Below are positions 1-8,429 of a stretch of 64,000 bases of DNA, one piece after another. Made by a program: the position numbers and the translations under genes. Below the pieces are notes generated by a model. It did not search any database, was not told where the DNA came from, and saw only the letters and a program-made list of their open reading frames with translations. Source of the stretch: Gluconacetobacter diazotrophicus PA1 5 (GTDB lineage: Bacteria > Pseudomonadota > Alphaproteobacteria > Acetobacterales > Acetobacteraceae); NCBI RefSeq assembly GCF_000067045.1, contig NC_010125.1, forward strand, positions 3,326,001 through 3,390,000. The letters run 5' to 3'. The stretch's first letter is position 1. Each line of letters starts with the position of its first letter.

Positions 1-777
1 CTCGAAGCCCAGAGCGTGTATATCCTGCGCGAAGCGTACCGGAAGCTGAAGCCGCTGGCGATGCTGTGGTCGCTGGGCAAGGATTCCAACGTCATGCTGT
101 GGCTGGCGCGCAAGGCGTTCCTGGGCCGCGTGCCGTTCCCGGTGATGCATGTCGATACCGGCAAGAAATTCCCCGAGATGTACCGGTTCCGCGACGAATA
201 TGTCCGCAAATGGAACCTGGAACTGCTGCTGGGCGACTGCCCGCCGGTCGAGGAGATCGACCCGACCCTGCCGCCGGCCGCCCGCTCCGCCGCGCGCAAG
301 ACCGCCGGCCTGGCCACGATGATCGAGAAATACAAGCTGGAAGGCGTGATCGCCGGCATCCGCCGCGACGAACAGGCGACCCGCGCCAAGGAGCGCGTCT
401 TCAGCCCCCGCGGGTCCAGCCACAAGTGGGATGTCCGCAACCAGCCGCCGGAATTCTGGGACCAGTACGCCACCCCGCATGAGGAAGGCGTGCATATCCG
501 CGTCCATCCCCTGCTGTCATGGCGCGAGATCGATATCTGGCGCTATATCGAGCGCGAGGGCATTCCGCTGGTGGATTTGTATTTCTCGAAGAACGGCAAG
601 CGCTATCGCTCGCTGGGCGACCAGGACATCACCAGCCCGATCGAAAGCGAGGCCGCCACGGTGGCCGAGGTGATCGCGGAACTGCAGACCACCCGCACGT
701 CCGAGCGCGCCGGCCGCGCCATGGACCATGAATCCGAAGACGCGTTCGAGCGGCTGCGCGTCGCCGGCTATCTGTGA
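1..777 (+). CDS. cysD: Sulfate adenylyltransferase subunit 2 (CysD), 5'-truncated by the window edge
   Basis: Small catalytic subunit of ATP sulfurylase, which makes adenosine 5'-phosphosulfate (APS) from ATP and sulfate in the cytoplasm. The frame is open from base 1, so perhaps 15-20 N-terminal residues lie outside the window. The PP-loop pyrophosphatase motif SLGKDSNVM is at visible residues 24-32, followed by [16 protein letters not shown] and [19 protein letters not shown], all typical of CysD. The C-terminus RLRVAGYL is also characteristic. The stop overlaps a possible GTG start of cysNC, so the two subunits are translationally close and surely co-transcribed. Identity is secure. Confidence 0.96.
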   Translation, partial: LEAQSVYILREAYRKLKPLAMLWSLGKDSNVMLWLARKAFLGRVPFPVMHVDTGKKFPEMYRFRDEYVRKWNLELLLGDCPPVEEIDPTLPPAARSAARKTAGLATMIEKYKLEGVIAGIRRDEQATRAKERVFSPRGSSHKWDVRNQPPEFWDQYATPHEEGVHIRVHPLLSWREIDIWRYIEREGIPLVDLYFSKNGKRYRSLGDQDITSPIESEAATVAEVIAELQTTRTSERAGRAMDHESEDAFERLRVAGYL

Positions 778-800
778 CCCCGGACGGATCGAGACCCGCC

Positions 801-2681
801 ATGACTTATGATTCCGCCGCCCGTCAGGACGCGGCCACCCCCATCGTCATCGTCGGCCATGTCGACCACGGCAAATCCACGCTGATCGGCCGTCTGCTGC
901 ATGACACCGACAACCTGCCCGAGGGCCGCGTCGCGCAGATCATCGAATCCAGCCGGAAGCGCGGGCTGGCCGTCGAATGGAGCTTCCTGCTCGACAGCCT
1001 GCAGATCGAGCGCGATCAGGGCGTGACAGTCGATTCGACGCGCATCCCGTTCCTGCTGGGCAACCGCCAGTTCGTGATCGTGGATGCGCCGGGCCACCGG
1101 CAGTTCCTGCGCAACATGATCACCGGCGCCGCCGACGCCGAGGCCGCCGTGCTGGTCGTGGACGCCGCCGAAGGCGCGCAGGAGCAGACGCGCCGCCACG
1201 CCATGCTGCTGCGCCTGATCGGCATCCGCCATGTCATCGTCCTGATGAACAAGGTGGACCTGCTGGGATACGACCAGGCGCGGATCGCGGAATCCGAGCG
1301 CGCGGTCGCCGCCCTGCTGAAGCAGCTTGAGATCGAACCCAGCCTGTTCGTCCCCGCCTCGGCCCGCGAAGGCGACAATATCGCCAGTCGTTCGCCCAAC
1401 ATGCCCTGGTACAAGGGCCCGACCCTGACCGACGCGCTGATGCTGGTGCCGGCCCCGGCGGGCCGCGCCGACCTGCCGCTGCGCCTGCCGGTGCAGGATG
1501 TCTACCGCTTCGATTCCAAGCGCGTCGTCGCCGGGCGGATCGAACGCGGCCGCGTCAGCGTGGGCGACCATCTGGTGATCGGCACCCACGGCACCACGGC
1601 CCGCGTCGCGTCGATCGAAAGCTGGCATACCGCGCCGCAGATTTCCGCCGTCGCCGGCCAGTCGGTGGCGATCACGCTGGAACCCGACGTGATCCCGGAC
1701 CGGGGCGACCTGCTGCATCGCGCGGACGAGGCCCCGGTGCGCGCCGCGCGCATCCGTTCGCGCCTGTTCTGGCTGCGGCAGGAACCGCTGCGGGTGGGCG
1801 AAAGCTTCCGCCTGCGCCTGGGCACCGCCGAACATCAGGTCACCGTGGCCTCGATCGATTCCGTCGTGCGGCTGGATGACCTGACCGAACATGCGGCCGA
1901 CCACGTCCCGCCCGAGGGCTTTGCCGAAATCACCCTGGCGGCGTCCGAAAGCATCCTGTTCGATCCGTTCGCCCCCGGCACCACGGACGGGCGGGGCGTG
2001 CTGGTCGATCTGCACCAGCGCATCGTGGCCGGCGCGCCGCTGATCGGCCCCGCCGCGATTGCCAGCGGCACGAAGGCGATTCACCCGACCGGCAGCACGG
2101 TGTCGCTGTGGGACCGGGCGCAGGCGCGCGGCCATCGCGGCGGCGTCTTCTGGATGACCGGCCTGCCCGGCGCGGGCAAGAGCACGATCGCCCGCGCCGC
2201 CGAAAGCCGCCTGTTCGCCCAGGGAATCGACATCTCGGTCCTGGACGGCGACACGCTGCGGGCCGGCCTGTGCGCCGATCTGGGATTCTCGGAGGCCGAT
2301 CGGACCGAGAACGTGCGCCGTGCCGCCGCCGTGGCGCGCATCCTGGCCGAAACCGGCCAGGTGGTGCTGGTCGCGCTGATCTCGCCGCGCACCGCCGACC
2401 GCGACCTGGCCCGCCAGATCGTGGGCGACGGGTTCCGGGAAATCTTCATCGACGCCGACCAGGAAACCTGCGAGGCCCGGGACCCCAAGGGCCTGTACGC
2501 GGCAGCCCGCGCCGGGCGGATCAGCGGCTTCACCGGCATCGACGCCCCGTACGATGTCCCGGCCACGCCCGACCTGCGCCTGGCGACCGGCCTGGACAGC
2601 GTCGCGGACGTCGCGGGACGGCTGGCCGCCTACGTGACCGACAGCGTCGCGCTGGGCGATACCGCGCGCCGCCGGTCCTGA
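801..2681 (+). CDS. cysNC: Bifunctional sulfate adenylyltransferase subunit 1 / APS kinase (CysN-CysC fusion)
   Basis: The N-terminal half is the regulatory GTPase of ATP sulfurylase and the C-terminal half is APS kinase, which makes PAPS. Together with CysD it activates sulfate. The GTPase P-loop GHVDHGKS is at residues 19-26, followed by DAPGHRQF and NKVD. A second P-loop, GLPGAGKS, at residues 454-461 opens the kinase domain. At 626 residues it matches the usual length of CysN-CysC (NodQ-like) fusions. I chose the ATG at 801. A GTG at 774 that overlaps the cysD stop would add nine residues and cannot be excluded. A strong hairpin just after the stop suggests that the cysD-cysNC transcript ends here. 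Confidence 0.95.
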   Translation: MTYDSAARQDAATPIVIVGHVDHGKSTLIGRLLHDTDNLPEGRVAQIIESSRKRGLAVEWSFLLDSLQIERDQGVTVDSTRIPFLLGNRQFVIVDAPGHRQFLRNMITGAADAEAAVLVVDAAEGAQEQTRRHAMLLRLIGIRHVIVLMNKVDLLGYDQARIAESERAVAALLKQLEIEPSLFVPASAREGDNIASRSPNMPWYKGPTLTDALMLVPAPAGRADLPLRLPVQDVYRFDSKRVVAGRIERGRVSVGDHLVIGTHGTTARVASIESWHTAPQISAVAGQSVAITLEPDVIPDRGDLLHRADEAPVRAARIRSRLFWLRQEPLRVGESFRLRLGTAEHQVTVASIDSVVRLDDLTEHAADHVPPEGFAEITLAASESILFDPFAPGTTDGRGVLVDLHQRIVAGAPLIGPAAIASGTKAIHPTGSTVSLWDRAQARGHRGGVFWMTGLPGAGKSTIARAAESRLFAQGIDISVLDGDTLRAGLCADLGFSEADRTENVRRAAAVARILAETGQVVLVALISPRTADRDLARQIVGDGFREIFIDADQETCEARDPKGLYAAARAGRISGFTGIDAPYDVPATPDLRLATGLDSVADVAGRLAAYVTDSVALGDTARRRS

Positions 2682-2689
2682 TCCCGCCG

Positions 2690-2714
2690 CCCGGGTGCGT
2701 ATCCCGCACCCGGG
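2690..2714 (+). terminator. Hairpin terminator after cysNC
   Basis: A perfect 10-bp stem, CCCGGGTGCG / CGCACCCGGG, with a TATCC loop starts nine bases after the cysNC stop. There is no clear T-tract after it, so termination may be partial or factor-assisted. Confidence 0.6.
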
Positions 2715-2745
2715 CAGGTGCCCCGGGCCTGTGCACGACGCTTAT

Positions 2746-2766
2746 TGCACGATAATGAATCGTGCA
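2746..2766. promoter_or_regulatory. Perfect inverted repeat TGCACGAT-N5-ATCGTGCA, candidate operator
   Basis: An 8-bp perfect inverted repeat separated by AATGA lies 110 bp upstream of the DUF2849-cysI operon in an AT-richer patch. A third half-site, TGCACGA, occurs just upstream at 2732-2738. TTGCAC within the repeat could also act as a -35 element. The symmetry and the extra half-site suggest a dimeric transcription factor controlling sulfite reduction. The regulator is not identified. Confidence 0.45.
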
Positions 2767-2802
2767 TTACCCTTGTATACGCCCGATGACTCCCCCTAAT
2801 GA

Positions 2803-2817
2803 CCCTGTGAAACAGGG
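2803..2817 (+). other. Small dyad CCCTGT-GAA-ACAGGG in the leader of the cysI operon
   Basis: A 6-bp perfect stem with a 3-base loop lies 58 bases before the DUF2849 start codon. It could form in the mRNA leader. It matches no riboswitch fold that I recognise. Confidence 0.3.
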
Positions 2818-2875
2818 GATGCCGCCTGGACGATGCCGCTTGGACCGGGCCGGCTGAAAAAGGACTGATCAGAGC

Positions 2876-3214
2876 ATGGATGTCAGGAGCAACCGCCGCG
2901 AAGCGGGCGGTTCGAGCGTGGTGACCGCCAACCGGCTGCTGGACGGGCGCATCGTCTGGCTGGCGGCGGACGGCCTGTGGTCCGAACGGATCGACGCCGC
3001 GCGGGTTATCTCCAACGACGCCGTCGAAGCCGCGATCGCCGAGACCGCCGGCCGTCAGCAGCAGGACGGCGTGGTCGGCGTCTACGGCGTGCAGATCAAT
3101 CCCGAGGCCGCGACCCCCGTCCCGGTCACGGTCCGCGAACGGATCCGCGCCTTCGGCCCGACCGTCCATCCCGATTTCGCCACCCCCGCCGGGAGTGCCG
3201 CCCATGCAAGCTGA
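2876..3214 (+). CDS. DUF2849 protein, small partner gene of sulfite reductase
   Basis: A 112-residue cytoplasmic protein with the DUF2849 pattern: VVTANRLLDGRIVWL near the N-terminus, a central VVGVYGVQIN, and VRERIRAFGPTVHPDF near the C-terminus. In many Alphaproteobacteria this family sits directly before cysI, as here, where the stop overlaps the cysI start by 11 bases. That supports a role in assimilatory sulfite reduction, perhaps as an accessory or electron-transfer factor, but no biochemical function is established to my knowledge. An AAAAAGGA ribosome-binding site lies 11 bases before the ATG. It has no signal peptide and no cysteine cluster. Confidence 0.85.
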   Translation: MDVRSNRREAGGSSVVTANRLLDGRIVWLAADGLWSERIDAARVISNDAVEAAIAETAGRQQQDGVVGVYGVQINPEAATPVPVTVRERIRAFGPTVHPDFATPAGSAAHAS

Positions 3215-4898
3215 CACCACAGCCCCCACGCTGCCGGTCGGGCATTACGCCTACGACCAGGTGGACCGCGCCTTCCTCGCCGACCGGGTGGAGCAGTTCC
3301 GCGACCAGGTGGCCCGCCGCCTGTCCGGCGCCCTGTCCGAGGATGAATTCAAGCCGCTACGCCTGATGAACGGCCTGTATCTGCAACTGCACGCCTACAT
3401 GCTGCGGATCGCGATCCCATACGGGATGCTGGATTCCCGCCAGATGCGCGAACTGGCCCATATCGCGCGGACCTATGACCGCGATTACGGCCATTTCACC
3501 ACGCGGCAGAACCTGCAGTTCAACTGGATCAGGCTGGAAGACACGCCCGATATCCTGGGCCGGCTGGCCGGGGTGGACATGCATGCCATCCAGACCAGCG
3601 GCAACTGCATCCGCAACGTGACCTGCGACCAGTTCGCCGGTGCCGCCGTGGACGAACTGGTCGACCCGCGCGTGCATGCCGAAATCCTGCGCCAGTGGTC
3701 GACGCTGCATCCCGAATTCTCGTTCCTGCCGCGCAAGTTCAAGATCGCGATCAGCGGCAGCCCGAACGACCGCGTGGCCGCCCGCTTCCACGATATCGGG
3801 CTGGTGGCCAAGCCGGGGCCGGACGGGCGGACGGTGTTCGACGTCTTCGTCGGCGGCGGGATGGGCCGGACGCCGATCATCGGCGTGCATCTGCGCGACG
3901 ACCTGCCCGAGGAAGACCTGCTGGCCTATCTGGAAGCGATCATCCGCGTCTATAACGAGTACGGCCGCCGCGACAACATCTACAAGGCACGCATCAAGAT
4001 CCTGGTCCAGGCGCTGGGGGTCGAGGGCTATCGCGCCCGGGTGGACGCCGAATTCGCCGCCATGGACCGCGCGCTCTATCGCCTGCCGCCCGAAACGGTG
4101 GCCGCCATCCGCGCGCGCTTCGGCACGCCCGACCTGGATGCGCCCGCCGATGCAGCGGGGCATCTGGACCGCGCCCGGCGCGCCGATCCGGCCTTCGACC
4201 GCTGGGTCCGCACCAACACCCACCCCCACCGCACGGCGGGATATATCTCGGCCGTCATCTCGCTGAAGCCCGATGGCGGCATTCCGGGCGACGCGACCTC
4301 GGCCCAGATGGACGTCATCGCGGACCTGGCCGACCGCTACGCCTTCGGCGAAATCCGCATCACCCACATGCAGAACCTGGTACTGGGCCATGTCCGCCAG
4401 GACGCGCTTCACGCGCTGTGGCAGGCCCTGCGCGCCGCCGGGCTGGCCACCGCCAATATCGGGCTGATCGGCGACATCATCGCCTGCCCCGGGCTGGATT
4501 ACTGCTCGCTGGCCAATGCGCGGTCGATCCCGATCGCGCAGAAGCTCAGCGCCCGCTTCGCCAACCCGGAACTGCAGGAAAGCATCGGCGACCTGCAGAT
4601 CAAGATTTCGGGCTGCATCAATGCCTGCGGCCACCACCATGCCGGCCATATCGGCATCCTGGGCGTGGACAAGAAGGGCGAGGAGTTCTTCCAGCTCACC
4701 CTGGGCGGCTCGGCAGGCAGCGACGCCGCGATCGGCGAGATCCTGGGCCCGGCCCTGCCCGAGGACGCGACGGTGGACGCCATCGCCCGGCTGGTGGACG
4801 CCTATCTGGTCCATCGCACTGGTGAGGAACGCTTCCTCGATACCTATCGGCGGCTGGGTGCCGCGCTGTTCAAGGACGCCGTTTATGCCACTGCTTGA
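3204..4898 (+). CDS. cysI: Sulfite reductase hemoprotein (CysI-type nitrite/sulfite reductase)
   Basis: Siroheme/[4Fe-4S] enzyme reducing sulfite to sulfide with six electrons, the step that feeds cysteine synthesis. The protein has 564 residues with two ferredoxin-like/siroheme half-domain repeats. The N-terminal TSGNCIRNVTCDQFAG segment is typical. The cluster ligands are visible as C428-x5-C434 and C471-x3-C475 (ACPGLDYC and GCINACGHH). I chose the ATG at 3204; a GTG at 3195 is possible. No flavoprotein subunit CysJ is nearby. Instead cysI is flanked by DUF2849 and DUF934 genes with overlapping ends, an arrangement common in Alphaproteobacteria. Confidence 0.94.
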   Translation: MQADTTAPTLPVGHYAYDQVDRAFLADRVEQFRDQVARRLSGALSEDEFKPLRLMNGLYLQLHAYMLRIAIPYGMLDSRQMRELAHIARTYDRDYGHFTTRQNLQFNWIRLEDTPDILGRLAGVDMHAIQTSGNCIRNVTCDQFAGAAVDELVDPRVHAEILRQWSTLHPEFSFLPRKFKIAISGSPNDRVAARFHDIGLVAKPGPDGRTVFDVFVGGGMGRTPIIGVHLRDDLPEEDLLAYLEAIIRVYNEYGRRDNIYKARIKILVQALGVEGYRARVDAEFAAMDRALYRLPPETVAAIRARFGTPDLDAPADAAGHLDRARRADPAFDRWVRTNTHPHRTAGYISAVISLKPDGGIPGDATSAQMDVIADLADRYAFGEIRITHMQNLVLGHVRQDALHALWQALRAAGLATANIGLIGDIIACPGLDYCSLANARSIPIAQKLSARFANPELQESIGDLQIKISGCINACGHHHAGHIGILGVDKKGEEFFQLTLGGSAGSDAAIGEILGPALPEDATVDAIARLVDAYLVHRTGEERFLDTYRRLGAALFKDAVYATA

Positions 4899-5379
4899 AG
4901 ACGGACGACTCGTCGCGGATCGCTGGACCGCCATCGGCCCCGACGACGCCCTGCCCGCGACCGGCCCCGTGATCGTGCCCCTGGCGCGGATCGAGGACGG
5001 GCTGGCACGCAACAGCGACGAAAAGCTGGGCGTCGCGATCCCGCCGGACACCGAAATCGCCGTGCTGCGCACCGCCCTGCCGCGCCTGTCGCTGGTCGCC
5101 GTGACCTTCCCCAGCTTTCGCGACGGCCGCGCCTTCAGCCAGGCCCGGGCCCTGCGCGAACATCTGGGCTTTGCCGGCGACATCCGCGTGACCGGCCGCC
5201 CCCTGCCCGACCAGTATGAATTCCTGCTGCGGTGCGGCGCCACCACGGTCGAACTGCCCGACGACGCCGATCCCGCCGTCTGGGCCCGCGCCCATGCCCG
5301 CTTCCACACCGCCTACCAGCCCGCCGTGCGCGGCGAGCCGGCCGAGGGATTTGGCCTGCGCCGCCTGCTAAGGGTCTGA
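4885..5379 (+). CDS. DUF934 protein of the sulfite reductase operon
   Basis: A 164-residue cytoplasmic protein that starts inside the last codons of cysI with a 14-base overlap, so it is translationally coupled. The DUF934 pattern is visible: VPLARIEDGLA, then LVAVTFPSFRDGRAFSQA, REHLGFAGDIRVTGRPLPDQ, and FLLRCGATTVEL. Family members sit after cysI in many Proteobacteria and are sometimes called oxidoreductase-like. The function is unproven. Its place suggests help with cofactor delivery or electron supply to CysI. It has no recognised redox cofactor motif. Confidence 0.88.
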   Translation: MPLLEDGRLVADRWTAIGPDDALPATGPVIVPLARIEDGLARNSDEKLGVAIPPDTEIAVLRTALPRLSLVAVTFPSFRDGRAFSQARALREHLGFAGDIRVTGRPLPDQYEFLLRCGATTVELPDDADPAVWARAHARFHTAYQPAVRGEPAEGFGLRRLLRV

Positions 5380-5395
5380 CGCTCCACCCGGACGT

Positions 5396-5409
5396 CCCGC
5401 TTTCGCGGG
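5396..5409 (+). terminator. Short hairpin after the cysI operon
   Basis: CCCGC-TTTC-GCGGG lies 17 bases after the DUF934 stop and is followed by CCCTTTCG. The 5-bp GC stem is short, so this is a weak terminator call. Confidence 0.4.
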
Positions 5410-5477
5410 CCCTTTCGCCGGGCGGTCGTGCATGCTACCGCCGGATACATGACACGCCGCCCCGTCCTTCACGGCCC

Positions 5478-6098
5478 ATGCTGAGGCGCCTGCCGGGAAC
5501 GGGTGGCGCGCGCGCGCTGGCCATCGTCCTGTTGCGCGCCTATCTGCGCCTGGCGCTGCGCACCACGCGCTGGACGTTCGACATCCATCCCGACGCCCAT
5601 CCCCTGCTGACCGGGCGGGGCGAGCATTCGGCCCTGGTGGCCTTCTGGCACGAGGCGCTGGTCCTGACCCCCGCCCTGTGGTGGTGGGCAACGCCGCAGA
5701 ATCCCGCCCTGCGCCTGCATGTCCTGATCAGCCGCAACCGCGATGGCCGCCTGGTCACCGACATCGTCGCCCCCTGGAAGATCAAGGCCATCGCCGGATC
5801 GACCGATCGCAAGGGCAAGAGCAAGGGCGGCGCCCGGGCGCTGCGCCGCATGCTGGACCAGGTGCGCAATGACAGCCTGATCGTCATCACCCCGGACGGC
5901 CCGCGCGGCCCCCGCCGCCAGGTCCAGCAGGGGGTGGTCGGCCTGGCCCGCCTGTCCGCCGCGCCGATCGTCCCGGTCGGGGCGTGCTGTTCCGCCTGGC
6001 GGCTGGGCACCTGGGACCGGATGATGGTGCCGCTGCCCTTCGGGCGCGGGCGCTTCGTCTGCGGGGCGCCCATCATCGTCACCCCGCATGATCATTGA
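5478..6098 (+). CDS. DUF374 lysophospholipid acyltransferase family protein
   Basis: A 206-residue membrane-associated protein of the DUF374 (LPLAT-like) family. Visible features are an N-terminal hydrophobic stretch (ALAIVLLRAYLRLALRTT), the FWHEALVL motif in place of the usual HxxxxD, the ISRNRDGRLVTDIV block, and the TPDGPRGPRRQVQQGVV signature. Family members usually lie next to waaA, as here, and probably acylate the lipid A/Kdo region. The substrate is unknown. The usual helical C-terminal tail is missing: the frame stops right after GAPIIVTPHDH. A tail-like sequence appears in the overlapping waaA frame, so a one-base shift near 6094 is possible. Confidence 0.85.
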   Translation: MLRRLPGTGGARALAIVLLRAYLRLALRTTRWTFDIHPDAHPLLTGRGEHSALVAFWHEALVLTPALWWWATPQNPALRLHVLISRNRDGRLVTDIVAPWKIKAIAGSTDRKGKSKGGARALRRMLDQVRNDSLIVITPDGPRGPRRQVQQGVVGLARLSAAPIVPVGACCSAWRLGTWDRMMVPLPFGRGRFVCGAPIIVTPHDH

Positions 6099-7446
6099 AG
6101 ACGCCGCGACGCGGCTGGGCGATGCCATCGACCAGGCGATGCGCGCCGCCTGCCCCGCCCCGGCCCGGTTCCTGTCGGGCCTGTGGGCCGGCCTTGCCAC
6201 CGCGCTGGCTCCGGCGCTGACCCTGCTGCTGCGCCGGCGCCTGCGGCGGGGCAAGGAAGTCCGGGGACGGCTGGACGAACGCAAGGGCCGGTCCGCACGC
6301 CCCCGCCCGCCCGGGCGCGTCCTGTGGCTGCACGCCGCCAGCGTGGGCGAGACCCTGTCGGTCCTGCCCGTCGTCGCCGAACTGACGCGGCGGGACGCCA
6401 CGCTGCATGTGCTGTTCACCACGGCGACCGTCACCGCCGGCGAACTGCTGGACCGCCGCCGGGCCCAGGCCGCGTGGGGCGCGCGGGTGATCCATCAGTT
6501 CGTGCCGCTGGACGTGCCGGGCTGGATGGACCGCTTCCTGCGCCACTGGCGCCCCGATGCGGCGGCGCTGACCGAAAGCGAGCTATGGCCCAACCTGCTG
6601 GAATCCTGCCATCGGGCCGGCGTCCCCATCGTGCTGCTGAACGCGCGGCTGTCGGACCGCTCGCGCGCGGGATGGAGCCGTCTGCGGGGCCTGGCGGAAC
6701 GCATGCTCGGCCGCTTCGCCTGGATCGCCGCACGATCGGACGAGGACGCGGCGCGGCTGCACGCCCTCGGCGCCACGCGGGTGGACGTCCCCGGCGACCT
6801 GAAGGACGCCGCCCCGCCCCTGCCGGCCGATCCCGCGGAGATCGACCGCCTGCGCGCCGTCATCGCCGGGCGCCCGGTCTGGCTGGCTGCCTCGACCCAT
6901 GAGGGGGAGGAAGACCTGATCGCCCAGGCCGATCGGCTGCTGCGCGACCGCCACCCGGACCTGCTGACGATCATCGTACCCCGCCACCCCGAACGCGGGG
7001 TGGAGGTCGCCGAGCTGCTGGATGGTGCCCCCCGCCGTGCGGCGGGGGCCGAGCCCGGCCCCGCCGACCGGTTCTGGATCTGCGACACGCTGGGCGAACT
7101 GGGCCTGTTCTACCGGGTGGTGCCGATCGTCTTCCTGGGCAACAGCCTGTCGGCCCCGGGGGGACGGGACGAACGGGGCGGACACAACCCGCTGGAGCCG
7201 GCGCGGTTCGGCGCCGCCCTTGCCTCCGGGCCGCTGATCGCGAATTTTACCGGCGCCTTCGCCCGGCTGCGGGACGCCGTCGCCATCGTGCCGGACGCGG
7301 CCGCGCTGGCGGACTGGGTGGACGGCATGCTGGCCGACCCGGCGCGCGCCCGCGATGCCGGATGCCGCGCGGCCCAGGTCGCCAGCCAGGACCAGGGCCT
7401 GCCAGGCCGCATCGCCGCGCGTCTGCTGGCGCTGATGGAGACGTGA
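6088..7446 (+). CDS. waaA: 3-deoxy-D-manno-octulosonic acid (Kdo) transferase WaaA
   Basis: GT30 glycosyltransferase that adds Kdo from CMP-Kdo to lipid IVA at the inner membrane. An N-terminal anchor (GLWAGLATALAPALTLLLRRRLRRGKE) is followed by the family motif LWLHAASVGE and later by LTESELWPNLL, STHEGEE and GGHNPLEPARFG. At 452 residues it is longer than the usual 420-430. The first ~20 residues (IEDAATRLGDAIDQAM) look like the C-terminal tail of the upstream acyltransferase. An internal ATG at 6139 would give a more normal N-terminus. The stop overlaps the lpxK start as TGATG. Confidence 0.93.
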   Translation: MIIEDAATRLGDAIDQAMRAACPAPARFLSGLWAGLATALAPALTLLLRRRLRRGKEVRGRLDERKGRSARPRPPGRVLWLHAASVGETLSVLPVVAELTRRDATLHVLFTTATVTAGELLDRRRAQAAWGARVIHQFVPLDVPGWMDRFLRHWRPDAAALTESELWPNLLESCHRAGVPIVLLNARLSDRSRAGWSRLRGLAERMLGRFAWIAARSDEDAARLHALGATRVDVPGDLKDAAPPLPADPAEIDRLRAVIAGRPVWLAASTHEGEEDLIAQADRLLRDRHPDLLTIIVPRHPERGVEVAELLDGAPRRAAGAEPGPADRFWICDTLGELGLFYRVVPIVFLGNSLSAPGGRDERGGHNPLEPARFGAALASGPLIANFTGAFARLRDAVAIVPDAAALADWVDGMLADPARARDAGCRAAQVASQDQGLPGRIAARLLALMET

Positions 7447-8429
7447 TGCACGCGCCCCGCTTCTGGTCCGGGGGCGATGGCGGCTGGCCCGCGCGCCTGC
7501 TGGCGCCGGCCGCAGCACTCTACACGCTGGCCACGGCGCGGCGCATGCGCGGGACAGGCTGGCGCGCGCCGGTTCCCGTCCTGTGCTGCGGCAATCTGAC
7601 GGCGGGCGGCGCGGGCAAGACGACCGTGGCGCTGGACCTGGCGGCGCGCCTGGTCGCGCGCGGGCGCCATGTGCATATCCTGACCCGCGGCTATGGCGGT
7701 CGCGCGCGCGGCCCCCTGCTGGTGGACCCCGCCCGCCATAGCGCCGCCGAGGTCGGGGACGAGGCCCTGCTGCTGGCCCGGGTCGCCCCCTGCCATGTAT
7801 CGGCCGACCGCGCGGCCGGCGCGCGCGCGGCGGTGGCCGCCGGGGCGGATTGCCTGGTGATGGATGACGGGTTCCAGAATCCCGGCCTGCGCCAGGATAT
7901 GGGCCTGCTGGTCATCGACGGCGGCAGCGGCTTCGGCAACGGGCATGTCCTGCCCGCCGGGCCGCTGCGCGAACCGGTGGCGCAGGGCTGCCGGCGCGCA
8001 CGCGCCGCCATCCTGATCGGCGGGGACCGGACCGGGGCGCTGGCGCACCTGCCCCCCGCCCTGCCGGTCCTGCGTGCCGACCTGGCGATGCAGGAGGCTG
8101 CCCCGATGCTGGCCGGGCGGCCCGCCATCGCCTTCGCGGGGATCGGGCGGCCCGACAAGTTCTTCGACGGGCTGCGCGCGCAGGGCATCCGGCTTGCGGC
8201 CTGCCTGCCCTTTCCCGACCATCATGCCTATCGCCCCCGGGACGTGCGCCGCCTGTCAGCCATGGCCGCGGTACAGGGCGCCGTGCTGCTGACGACGCCC
8301 AAGGACGCGGTACGCCTGCCCCCCGCCATCCGGGCGCAGGTCCGCAGCGTGGACGTCACGCTGGCATGGGCCGATCCCATGGCGCCGGAGCGGCTGCTGG
8401 ATATGTGGCTGGATAAAGCATCATCATGA
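7446..8429 (+). CDS. lpxK: Tetraacyldisaccharide 4'-kinase LpxK
   Basis: Phosphorylates the 4' position of the lipid A disaccharide at the inner membrane, giving lipid IVA. The 327-residue protein begins with the usual membrane-proximal helix (FWSGGDGGWPARLLAPAAALYTLATARR). It has a P-loop-like CCGNLTAGGAGKTTVAL near residue 50, the LTRGYGGRARGP block, the VGDEALLLA motif, and DDGFQNPGLRQD, which holds the metal/base acidic residues. Start and stop codons overlap those of its neighbours (TGATG upstream, ATGA downstream), so it is part of one translationally coupled operon with waaA and the acyltransferase. Confidence 0.95.
   Translation: MHAPRFWSGGDGGWPARLLAPAAALYTLATARRMRGTGWRAPVPVLCCGNLTAGGAGKTTVALDLAARLVARGRHVHILTRGYGGRARGPLLVDPARHSAAEVGDEALLLARVAPCHVSADRAAGARAAVAAGADCLVMDDGFQNPGLRQDMGLLVIDGGSGFGNGHVLPAGPLREPVAQGCRRARAAILIGGDRTGALAHLPPALPVLRADLAMQEAAPMLAGRPAIAFAGIGRPDKFFDGLRAQGIRLAACLPFPDHHAYRPRDVRRLSAMAAVQGAVLLTTPKDAVRLPPAIRAQVRSVDVTLAWADPMAPERLLDMWLDKASS

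Noticed and set aside
2767-2875. SAM or other riboswitch in the cysI leader
   Set aside because: Only one 6-bp hairpin is present; no conserved riboswitch core could be traced.
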